NCBI GenBank assembly: GCA_964626495.1
Contig: CAZVFT010000058.1
Coordinates: 1 to 16,151, forward strand
Length of the DNA: 16,151 bases
Direction of reading: 5' to 3'
From: JACNLN01 sp964626495
GTDB lineage: Bacteria; Fidelibacterota; Marinisomatia; Marinisomatales; CAZVFT01
This document shows positions 1 to 6,894 of the stretch, piece after piece; positions within the stretch are counted from its first letter, which is position 1; every line of letters starts with the position of its first letter. The notes under the pieces were generated by a model. The model did no database searches. It saw nothing but the letters and a program-made list of their open reading frames with translations, and was not told the DNA's origin. The position numbers and the translations under genes were made by a program.

Positions 1-120
1 CATCTTTCGGGCAGGTAGGGAAGTATGACCGTATCGGGGTGGCGAATAATTCAGGTGAAATAAAAACAAGAAATCAGATATTGATTACAATTCAACACTC
101 ACCCTATTGTCAATAGTAGA
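1..120. other. Left edge of the window: upstream flank of feoB, no confident gene
   Basis: One frame is open on the plus strand from base 3 to a TAG at 114-116, four bases before feoB. Its 37 residues do not resemble the end of FeoA, the usual partner upstream of feoB, and I do not recognise them. A 32-base segment at 17-48 matches, in inverted orientation, a segment at the right edge (16131-16100) at 27 of 32 positions. In the matching frame it reads GSMTVSG but is bounded by a TAG (16-18) and a TAA (61-63). The segment could be a gene end, a gene relic or a dispersed repeat. No clear Shine-Dalgarno sequence precedes feoB. Confidence 0.3.
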
Positions 121-2394
121 ATGGCTGATCTAACCATAGCCATAGCGGGAAATCCCAATAGTGGAAAAACGACAATTTTTAATGCACTTACGGGTGCTCG
201 TCAGCGTGTAGGAAACTGGCCCGGTGTAACCGTTGAACGGAAAGAGGGTCGTCTTTCATACCAGAATCACTCTTTTCAGGTCATAGATTTACCCGGTACA
301 TATTCCTTATCATCTTACTCTCTTGAAGAAACTATAGCCCGGAACTACATCATTGATGAATCACCCGATGTGGTACTGGACATTGTAGATGCTTCTAATC
401 TACAACGGAATTTGTATCTGTCAACCCAGCTAATCGAACTGGGAGCACCCTTAGTCATTGTGCTTAATATGATGGATATAGCTGAAGAAAAGGGACTTGA
501 AATAGATACAAAAACGTTAAGTGTCTTATTAGGTGCAGCCATTGTCCCGGTGGTTGGTCGAACTGGATTTGGTATAGATAAGTTGAAGGCGATTATCAAT
601 GATGTAGCACTCAAATCGCCGCAAAGACGACGTATTCAAATACCTTATCCCCATGAAATTGAAGAAGAAATTCAAGCTATCTCTGAAGAACTAGCTAATA
701 GATCCATCGCTGAGGATCGTTTGCGATGGAAATCCATTAAGCTTTTAGAGCGTGATGATACTTCGATTAATAAACTTAAACAAATAAAAAACAACGAAAT
801 AATTCTAAATAACATTGAGGACTCAATTCAACATATTGAGACTATCTATAACGATACCAGTGGTGCAATCATATCACACGCTCGTTACGGATTTATCCAG
901 GGAGCCATTCAGGAGTGCGTTCACGAGGCTAAAGTTACTCCCCGGGATTATAGTCGTTCAATAGATAAGATTCTAACGAACCGGTGGCTCGGACTGCCGG
1001 TGTTTGCCCTGATGATGTGGATCATGTTCAAGATTACCTATGATATAGGGGCTTATCCAACGGATTGGATTGATTACGGTGTCACAAGATTGATGAATTT
1101 GTTAAACGGGATGTTGCCGGAAAGTATGATTTCAAGTTTACTTGTAGATGGTGTAATTGGAGGTGTGGGTGCTGTAGCGGTTTTTTTACCAAATATTTTC
1201 ATTTTATTTTTCATTATTACTCTCTTTGAAGATTCAGGTTATATGGCACGTGTCGCTTTCATTATGGATCGCATTATGCACGCTATCGGGTTGCATGGAA
1301 AGGCGTTTATTCCCCTGCTGATGGGATTCGGCTGTAATGTGCCAGCCATTATGGGGACTCGTATTCTGGAAACGAGACGTGATCGTATCCTGACAATCCT
1401 TCTGAACCCGTTCATGAGTTGTTCAGCCCGTTTGCCTGTTTATGTGCTGGTGGCAGGAGCGTTTTTTCCAACCCACGCAGCCACGGTTATCTTCTCGTTG
1501 TATCTGTTTGGAATCGTCATGGCTATTGCATCTGGAAAACTGTTTAGCAAAACAATTCTAACTGGGATGTCAAGACCCTTTGTGATGGAACTGCCACAAT
1601 ATCAACTTCCAACTGTTCGTTCGCTTTTACTTCACACCTGGGAGCGTGGATATGTATTTATCCAGAAAATGGGGACGGTTATTCTAATAGGATCAATCAT
1701 TATCTGGACTCTGGGATATTTTCCCAGGAATGTGATACTTTCCAGAGATTACTCGGCAGAAAGGGAAGAGATAAGAATTCGGTTAGAACAAAAAACGGTT
1801 CAAATCGAACAAAAGTTTAAAGAATCGGTAACCATAGGTGAATCTCAATATACCTCCACAATGATACCTTTTGAAAAAAGCGAGTCGTATCAGTTGCTTC
1901 AAAGTCAGAGAGATTCTCTACGGAATAGCATATTGTATCAATACGATGAAGAACTGACAAATTTGCGGTATGCTGAAATGGCTGAAACGATGAAACAGCG
2001 ATGGATAGGCAGGGTTGGGAGATTACTAGAACCGTTAGTAGCGCCATTAGGATTTACATGGCGGGAGGGAGTGGCTCTTTTTTCCGGGTTTGTAGCTAAG
2101 GAAATCGTGGTGTCGACCTATGGTGTTCTCTTTGGAGTTGGTGAAAATGTCAGCGAAGAAAGTAGGGGGGTCATTGAAAGCCTTCGTCATTCCGGGATGA
2201 CACCCCGCGTGGCGCTGGGATTTCTCATATTTACGTTGTTGTATACACCATGTCTGGCTACTGTGGCAGCTATAAAGCGTGAAACCGCCAGTTGGAAGTA
2301 TACCATTTTTTCAATTGGATATTCTTTTACTCTTGCTTGGCTTCTGGCATTTATGGTATTTCATTTAGGGGGTGTTTTCAGTTGGGTATCATAA
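121..2394 (+). CDS. feoB: Ferrous iron transport protein B (FeoB), GTPase-linked inner-membrane Fe2+ permease
   Basis: FeoB imports Fe2+ across the inner membrane, using a cytoplasmic G domain to control the channel. Seen in the 757 residues: G1 GNPNSGKT at 10-17, G2 around T37 (GVTVE), G3 DLPG at 56-59, G4 NMMD at 116-119, a helical region to about 280, then the membrane part with the two family Gate signatures, GFGCNVP near 402 and SCSARLP near 433. Between roughly 535 and 635 lies a polar, probably coiled-coil insertion rich in E, K, R and Q, splitting the second gate region from the last membrane segments (TPCLATVAAIKRE). The length is normal for FeoB. No feoA is recognisable upstream. 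The gene overlaps the next small gene by 13 bases, so the two are probably translationally coupled. Confidence 0.97.
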   Translation: MADLTIAIAGNPNSGKTTIFNALTGARQRVGNWPGVTVERKEGRLSYQNHSFQVIDLPGTYSLSSYSLEETIARNYIIDESPDVVLDIVDASNLQRNLYLSTQLIELGAPLVIVLNMMDIAEEKGLEIDTKTLSVLLGAAIVPVVGRTGFGIDKLKAIINDVALKSPQRRRIQIPYPHEIEEEIQAISEELANRSIAEDRLRWKSIKLLERDDTSINKLKQIKNNEIILNNIEDSIQHIETIYNDTSGAIISHARYGFIQGAIQECVHEAKVTPRDYSRSIDKILTNRWLGLPVFALMMWIMFKITYDIGAYPTDWIDYGVTRLMNLLNGMLPESMISSLLVDGVIGGVGAVAVFLPNIFILFFIITLFEDSGYMARVAFIMDRIMHAIGLHGKAFIPLLMGFGCNVPAIMGTRILETRRDRILTILLNPFMSCSARLPVYVLVAGAFFPTHAATVIFSLYLFGIVMAIASGKLFSKTILTGMSRPFVMELPQYQLPTVRSLLLHTWERGYVFIQKMGTVILIGSIIIWTLGYFPRNVILSRDYSAEREEIRIRLEQKTVQIEQKFKESVTIGESQYTSTMIPFEKSESYQLLQSQRDSLRNSILYQYDEELTNLRYAEMAETMKQRWIGRVGRLLEPLVAPLGFTWREGVALFSGFVAKEIVVSTYGVLFGVGENVSEESRGVIESLRHSGMTPRVALGFLIFTLLYTPCLATVAAIKRETASWKYTIFSIGYSFTLAWLLAFMVFHLGGVFSWVS

Positions 2395-2561
2395 TTGACT
2401 ATTTCCTTACTTTTGTTGTTGTAGCATTTGCAATCTTTATGGTGGTTCGCTACTTGATTGGTAATGTGAAAGAGTCCAAAACTCTGTCTGATGGATGTGC
2501 AGGATGCGGGGAAAAATGTGAGTTTATTACATCTCGGGCAGATCAATCAAAACCCCGATGA
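2382..2561 (+). CDS. FeoB-associated cysteine-rich membrane protein
   Basis: This 59-residue protein has one N-terminal membrane helix (about residues 3-27, GIIIDYFLTFVVVAFAIFMV) followed by a short cytoplasmic tail with three cysteines in C-x2-C-x3-C spacing (GCAGCGEKC, residues 38-46). That is the pattern of the FeoB-associated Cys-rich membrane proteins found directly after feoB in many bacteria. The family is thought to assist FeoB, perhaps by binding iron, but its exact role is not settled. I chose the TTG start at 2382 because AGGGGGTG (2367-2374) lies seven bases upstream and because the longer frame from 2292 would add FeoB-antisense-like residues with no family match. The overlap with the feoB end supports coupled translation. 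Confidence 0.85.
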   Translation: MGIIIDYFLTFVVVAFAIFMVVRYLIGNVKESKTLSDGCAGCGEKCEFITSRADQSKPR

Positions 2562-2804
2562 TTAAAACCTTGTTACTGTCAGACAGAAAATCTATGAGAT
2601 GTGAGATTAATAAGAATAAATTTTGATTAAGAGAACCCTTTGATAAACCTATTGCACAAATTAAAAAGTCTAAAATTCACCTGCTTTTCGTTGGTAAACT
2701 TGTTCATAGCACCGCTATTAACTGCATTTCCCGCCTTAATCAAGTAAATTCTAACTCTTTTTTCTTCACACATAAGGTTTATCAAAGGATTCTAAGAGTT
2801 AAAA
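2562..2804. repeat. Intergenic region with a 14-bp perfect inverted repeat (2637-2650 and 2775-2788)
   Basis: CCTTTGATAAACCT at 2637-2650 is repeated as its exact reverse complement AGGTTTATCAAAGG at 2775-2788, bracketing 152 bp and ending 16 bp before the mltB-like start. A smaller pair, AACTCTT (2753-2759) and AAGAGTT (2794-2800), lies across the right arm. No open frame with a known match lies between the arms. The repeat could be two operator half-sites, the ends of a tiny non-autonomous element, or an RNA fold in the leader of the next gene. No target-site duplication directly abuts the arms. Confidence 0.6.
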
Positions 2805-3665
2805 ATGAAGAAAGCTGTTAGCTACATCGGATTATTTCTTATGGTGGTTGGAGTTGTTGGCGCCCAGCATCAGCAACTTGAATGGACAACTTTTGTGAAG
2901 AAGAGTCTTGTGGAAAAGATGTCTAAAAATGACCTGGCGAAAGAGATTTATTCTGAAGTGTTGGAAAAACTTCAAATTGAAGGAATCCCTGCGACATATG
3001 TGAGTCAGGTTTTTTCACATCCGGATATTCAAATTGATGATGAAATAGAATTCCGATGGAATCATCCAAAAGAACAACTGCCCTACGAGGAGTATAGAGA
3101 GATATTTATCACAGAAGAGAGAATTTCAGGTGGGAAAAGATTCTACTGGAAATACAGAGCTCTCATCGATAGTATTACTGACTACTATAACGTTGACCCT
3201 CTATTGCTTGTCAGTATTGTTGGGATAGAAAGTAAATATGGAGGTAATGAAAAGCAGTACCTTGTTTTTAATGCGCTTCACACGGTTGCACACAGAATTC
3301 CAAGAAAGGAAAAGTGGGCAGTGAAAGAGATGACTGAATTTGTAAAATATTGTTATTTTAATCATATTTCACCGTTGACGGTTTTTGGTTCTTATGCTGG
3401 CGCTTTTGGATATGGACAATTCCTTCCGTCCAGTTATAATGGATATGCGGTGGATTTTAATAATGATGGGATAATTGATCCTCAAAATTGGTCTGATGTG
3501 TTAGCTAGTGTTGCTAATTATCTTCTTAAACATGGATATGATAGCGGTAGCCGTGATTTCTCAAAAAACAGTCCCAATTGGAAATCAATCATTTCCTACA
3601 ATCCCTCGGAAAATTATGTGAAGGTAGTATTAGAACTTAGAAAAGAATTATTAAAAAATTTGTAG
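2805..3665 (+). CDS. Lytic murein transglycosylase, MltB-like (SLT_2 family)
   Basis: This is a secreted or periplasmic enzyme expected to cleave the MurNAc-GlcNAc bond of peptidoglycan without hydrolysis, leaving 1,6-anhydroMurNAc ends. The 286 residues start with a signal peptide (MKKAVSYIGLFLMVVGVVGA, cut near residue 20). The transglycosylase core carries the catalytic glutamate in IESKYGG (E142), and downstream the family block AGAFGYGQFLPSSYNGYAVD (199-217), followed by DFNNDGIIDP and a final helix ASVANYLLKHGY. The absence of a lipobox cysteine suggests a soluble form rather than a lipoprotein like E. coli MltB. No C-terminal peptidoglycan-binding domain is present, so the protein is shorter than multi-domain relatives. 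The gene ends 22 bp from the end of rtcB on the other strand. Confidence 0.9.
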   Translation: MKKAVSYIGLFLMVVGVVGAQHQQLEWTTFVKKSLVEKMSKNDLAKEIYSEVLEKLQIEGIPATYVSQVFSHPDIQIDDEIEFRWNHPKEQLPYEEYREIFITEERISGGKRFYWKYRALIDSITDYYNVDPLLLVSIVGIESKYGGNEKQYLVFNALHTVAHRIPRKEKWAVKEMTEFVKYCYFNHISPLTVFGSYAGAFGYGQFLPSSYNGYAVDFNNDGIIDPQNWSDVLASVANYLLKHGYDSGSRDFSKNSPNWKSIISYNPSENYVKVVLELRKELLKNL

Positions 3666-3687
3666 TCTGTAATTTGTTGGGGGAATA

Positions 3688-5127
3688 TTAGCCTTTAATT
3701 ACACCAACAGGTTTAAACTTTGCCACATTTTTGACAATCCCGGCTCCTTCCATAGAATTCACCACATTCGCCACATCTTTATAGGCGTGAGGCATCTCTT
3801 CTGCGATAGTCCGTTTTCCCCGGGCGATAATCTCTACTCCTCGGGATTTTAATTCAGCGAACATATCCATAGATCGGCTCACTTTACTGGATTTTTTTCG
3901 GCTCATTACCCGACCTGCTCCATGACAGGATGACCCAAACGTTTCTTTCATAGCGTTTTCAGTCCCGATACAGAGGTAGGAATATCGTCCCATATCTCCA
4001 GGGACAAAAACAGGCTGACCAATGGATTTGTAGGTTTCCGGCAGATCAGGATGATGGGGACCGAATGCCCGGGTTGCCCCCTTTCGGTGAACACAAACGG
4101 TTGTTTCCTTCCCATCTACGGTATGTTTTTCGATTTTGGCGATATTGTGACAGATATCGTACACGGTTCGCATATTGAGTTCTTTGAGAGAAATCGAAAG
4201 AGCTTTCATAAAAGCCTTTTCAGCGAGGTGTTTAATAACCTGCCGATTGCAAAAAGCAAAATTCGCTGCACATCGCATGGCACCAAGGTAAGTTTTTCCT
4301 TCTGGGGACTGAATGGGAGCGCAGGCGAGCTGACGGTCAGGAAGGGGAATGTTATATTTTTCTGCAGCTCGTTGGGTAGTTTTCAGATAATCATCACAGA
4401 TCTGGTATCCCAATCCCCGGGATCCGGTATGAATAGTAAGGGCAACCTGCTTTTCTTCTAAATGAAATACTTCAGCTTCTTTCGGAAGAAAAATTTCTTC
4501 TGCATATCCAATTTCGAGAAAATGATTTCCGGACCCAAGCGTTCCCATCTGTTTTTTCCCCCGCTGTTTCGCGTAATCACTGACATAATAGGGATCGGCT
4601 CCTGTTAGACATCCTTTTTCTTCTATATGTTCCACATCCTGCCAGTTACCGTACCCCATTTTCACGGCATATTCAGACCCGTTCGTCAGAATCTGATGTA
4701 ATTGATTTTTGCTAAGATCTGGAATTGCTCCTTTTGATCCCACACCTGTGGGAATATCTCGAAACAACTGAGCAAGCAAGGGACGGATTTTGTCTTTAAT
4801 TTCGTCATATTTCAAATCGGTGAGGATCATTCGAACACCGCAGTTGATGTCATATCCAACTCCACCCGGAGAAATGACTCCCTCTTCAATATCCATAGCG
4901 GCGACTCCGCCAATGGGAAAGCCGTATCCCCAGTGAATGTCAGGCATAGCCAGAGAATATTTTACAATCCCCGGGAGATAGGCAACGTTTCGTACCTGCT
5001 CAATGCACGGGTCTTGAATGATTTCATCAATCAGCTGTTTACTGGCATAAATCCGTCCAGGAACTCTCATCCTTCCTGTTTTGGGTAGTTCCCAGATATA
5101 ATCTGTGATCTTGTTAAGTGACTTCAT
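3688..5127 (-). CDS. rtcB: RNA-splicing ligase RtcB
   Basis: RtcB is a GTP- and Mn2+-dependent ligase that joins RNA 2',3'-cyclic phosphate or 3'-phosphate ends to 5'-OH ends, acting in RNA repair or tRNA splicing. The 479-residue protein is full length for the long form of the family. Metal-binding and catalytic positions are visible: D93 and C96 in GGVGYDINCGVRM, H202 in GSGNHFLEIG, H233 in TIHTGSRGLG, H327 in DICHNIAK, and the guanylylated histidine H402 in SSCHGAGR. The usual C-terminal stretch (AYKDVANVV, GIVKNVAKFKPVGVIKG) is present. The gene follows the archease gene with only two bases between stop and start. No Shine-Dalgarno sequence precedes the ATG, so translation probably depends on coupling. 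Confidence 0.97.
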   Translation of the reverse strand: MKSLNKITDYIWELPKTGRMRVPGRIYASKQLIDEIIQDPCIEQVRNVAYLPGIVKYSLAMPDIHWGYGFPIGGVAAMDIEEGVISPGGVGYDINCGVRMILTDLKYDEIKDKIRPLLAQLFRDIPTGVGSKGAIPDLSKNQLHQILTNGSEYAVKMGYGNWQDVEHIEEKGCLTGADPYYVSDYAKQRGKKQMGTLGSGNHFLEIGYAEEIFLPKEAEVFHLEEKQVALTIHTGSRGLGYQICDDYLKTTQRAAEKYNIPLPDRQLACAPIQSPEGKTYLGAMRCAANFAFCNRQVIKHLAEKAFMKALSISLKELNMRTVYDICHNIAKIEKHTVDGKETTVCVHRKGATRAFGPHHPDLPETYKSIGQPVFVPGDMGRYSYLCIGTENAMKETFGSSCHGAGRVMSRKKSSKVSRSMDMFAELKSRGVEIIARGKRTIAEEMPHAYKDVANVVNSMEGAGIVKNVAKFKPVGVIKG

Positions 5128-5129
5128 CG

Positions 5130-5558
5130 TTATACGTCAAGGATAAAACTGGCTGACCACCCCCGTTTTGTTTGAATTACCTGAAATTGGTGATAAGTGA
5201 TTGCTTTGATTTCTGAAAAGAGGGTATGTTTTTCAGCTTTATATTGTTCTCCCCAAACATTCCCGACGATTTTTCCATCAGGTTTAACACTTACCTTAAA
5301 TTTGATAAAGAGATAACCATCAATATTGTGTAAAAGTAAAAGTTTTTCCAGCCAGGTTCTGAATTGATTTTCGGCATCTTCTTCAAGAATATTAATCGTT
5401 TCCTGATAAGTTGGATCAACGGTTGATAGGTCAGCAATCAGGTCGAAGAGGGCTAAAGCACCATTTTCCAGGAGTTTTGAAAAGTTCTCTCCTGTCACTT
5501 CTACACCAATATCGGAAGTGTGATTCATCAATGAATATCTCTGTTTCGATTTGTTCAT
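5130..5558 (-). CDS. Archease, RtcB-activating protein
   Basis: Archease is a small cofactor protein that speeds guanylylation and turnover of RtcB and widens its nucleotide use. The 142 residues show the family pattern: an N-terminal strand with NHTSDIG (residues 12-18, where the Asp is a conserved metal-site position), a helix with the NGALALFDLIADLSTV segment, a middle block FRTWLEKLLLLHN, and the conserved C-terminal ending AITYHQFQVI...SFILDV with a penultimate Asp. It lies directly upstream of rtcB in the same transcription unit, the common bacterial and archaeal arrangement. The ATG start at 5558 gives a normal length. No rtcA cyclase or RtcR regulator is present here. Confidence 0.93.
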   Translation of the reverse strand: MNKSKQRYSLMNHTSDIGVEVTGENFSKLLENGALALFDLIADLSTVDPTYQETINILEEDAENQFRTWLEKLLLLHNIDGYLFIKFKVSVKPDGKIVGNVWGEQYKAEKHTLFSEIKAITYHQFQVIQTKRGWSASFILDV

Positions 5559-5881
5559 CTTTATATATCAATTTAGTGGTTGATTCGTTCTTAAGCAATA
5601 AGAGGGTTTATTTTGAAAAATCTTGACATTGGACCTCCCTGTAATTAAACTGAATTAGTGAATTAAACAAGTCATGAAATGAAGTTAATAATCAAGAATA
5701 GCGTAAAATGTGTACGGCATATAATACGATATTCAGTTGATATAATGCAACATGAGAAAACTGTTAAAACCTATAAAAAAGACGTTTTCGCAGTATTACA
5801 TACCAAATATACGTGATATGACGCAATGTTGCAGTATATTAACAGTTGGGGGAAAATCATACCAAAATAAGTGAAATCTTA
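5559..5881. other. Non-coding stretch between archease and the T9SS gene pair, with a 20-bp inverted repeat
   Basis: About 320 bp without a recognisable gene, diverging between archease (minus) and the T9SS pair (plus). It holds the plus-strand promoter candidate listed separately. It also holds an imperfect inverted repeat: CAGTTGATATAATGCAACAT (5734-5753) against ATGTTGCAGTATATTAACAG (5826-5845), 17 of 20 positions complementary, with a perfect 8-bp inner block TGCAACAT/ATGTTGCA. The interval between the arms is AT-rich with no open frame of note. The attC consensus for integron cassettes does not fit the arm ends. Confidence 0.6.
5623..5651 (+). promoter_or_regulatory. Candidate sigma70-type promoter for the T9SS gene pair
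   Basis: A perfect TTGACA (5623-5628) is followed after 17 bases by TAAACT (5646-5651), four of six matches to TATAAT. It points towards the gene starting at 5882, giving a leader of about 225 nt that contains the inverted repeat. The promoter consensus of this organism is unknown, so this is only a sequence match. Confidence 0.3.
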
Positions 5882-6871
5882 ATGAAGACTATGCTCTCCA
5901 TATTAGCAATATTGGTCCTATTACAACTGGCTTATCCTCAAACAGTTGTCACCGACACTATCCACAGCATTGACAGTTTAGATGGTGGAATCTGTTACAT
6001 GTACGAAGAAAATAATTACTATATTGTACACGGAACACCTGATTCCGGACCAGGCGACGGATACAATCCTTTTCTATGGGTTTGGATTTACTGTAAAGGA
6101 TATTATACGTTTGATATTCAATCTATCCCTTATGATACATTAGGATTCGAACTTATTTCAACTACTTTTCAGCTATTCCAGTATCTTAGTATTGGAAACG
6201 ACGAGCATGGAGTCTATCCTGTGTGGGATTTTCCTGGTGGAGATACGAATTACTGTTATCTGGATCATGTCAATTATGGTGATATTCTTGATTTAAGCGA
6301 CTGGACCGCCGGGGACGAAGGAGATCCCCAAACTCTATTTCCTTTGTATACAGTTGTATCATCGACTCCTGATACGGGTTTCCGTAATATGGATATCACA
6401 TCTCTGGTTGAATCAGATATTTTTGAATTAAGAGAACGCACTCAATTTAGAATTCACTTTCCGATTGGCACTGATTATGATTTTTATGCAGATAGGTTAG
6501 CGTTCAGGGATAGTAACTTCCGAAGGCCGAAACTAATTGTTGAGTATCGAATAGGTGCTACGGGCGTTGAAGATGAAAACAGAAAGCCTCCAGATGATTT
6601 CTTACTGATCCAGAATTATCCCAATCCTTTCAATTCATCAACGACAATATCATACAAGATAAATTCACCGGGTGTTTACGAACTAACTATTTTTGATATC
6701 AAGGGTAGAAAATCCGTTATCTTAAGATATGGTTTTCACACGATTGGCAATTATGAGGTTCAATGGGGTGGAAAAAGCAGCTCAGGAGGAAATATTCCCA
6801 GCGGCGTCTATTTTTATAGAATTAGGAGTAAGGACCAATCCTTACAGAAAAAGTTAGTTCTTCTTCGATAA
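5882..6871 (+). CDS. Secreted DNRLRE-like beta-sandwich protein with type IX (Por) C-terminal sorting domain
   Basis: The ATG at 5882 gives 329 residues starting with a clear signal peptide (MKTMLSILAILVLLQLAYPQ, cut near 20). The TTG 36 bases upstream would put a polar extension in front of it, so I rejected that start. The middle (about 25-230) has spaced aromatic beta-strands, an MDITSLVESDI motif and a closing RRPKLIVEY strand, which resembles DNRLRE-type surface sandwich domains. The similarity is by eye and the exact function is unknown. From residue 245 the protein carries a T9SS type A sorting domain: NYPNPFN, the FDIKGR block, VQWGG and PSGVYFYRI, ending KKLVLLR. Such domains direct export through the type IX secretion system and anchoring at the cell surface. 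The next gene starts 23 bp later and has the same sorting domain, so the two are probably one operon. Confidence 0.75.
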   Translation: MKTMLSILAILVLLQLAYPQTVVTDTIHSIDSLDGGICYMYEENNYYIVHGTPDSGPGDGYNPFLWVWIYCKGYYTFDIQSIPYDTLGFELISTTFQLFQYLSIGNDEHGVYPVWDFPGGDTNYCYLDHVNYGDILDLSDWTAGDEGDPQTLFPLYTVVSSTPDTGFRNMDITSLVESDIFELRERTQFRIHFPIGTDYDFYADRLAFRDSNFRRPKLIVEYRIGATGVEDENRKPPDDFLLIQNYPNPFNSSTTISYKINSPGVYELTIFDIKGRKSVILRYGFHTIGNYEVQWGGKSSSGGNIPSGVYFYRIRSKDQSLQKKLVLLR

Positions 6872-6894
6872 ACGCAAATAAAAAGGAGGTTAAA

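Noticed and set aside
345..614. Antisense frames within feoB, rtcB, the S8 peptidase and the barrel gene (this is one example)
   Set aside because: They lie inside well-supported genes, lack ribosome sites and match no family.
5734..5845. Integron attC site
   Set aside because: The arm ends do not fit the RYYYAAC and GTTRRRY core sites, and no integrase or cassette array is present.
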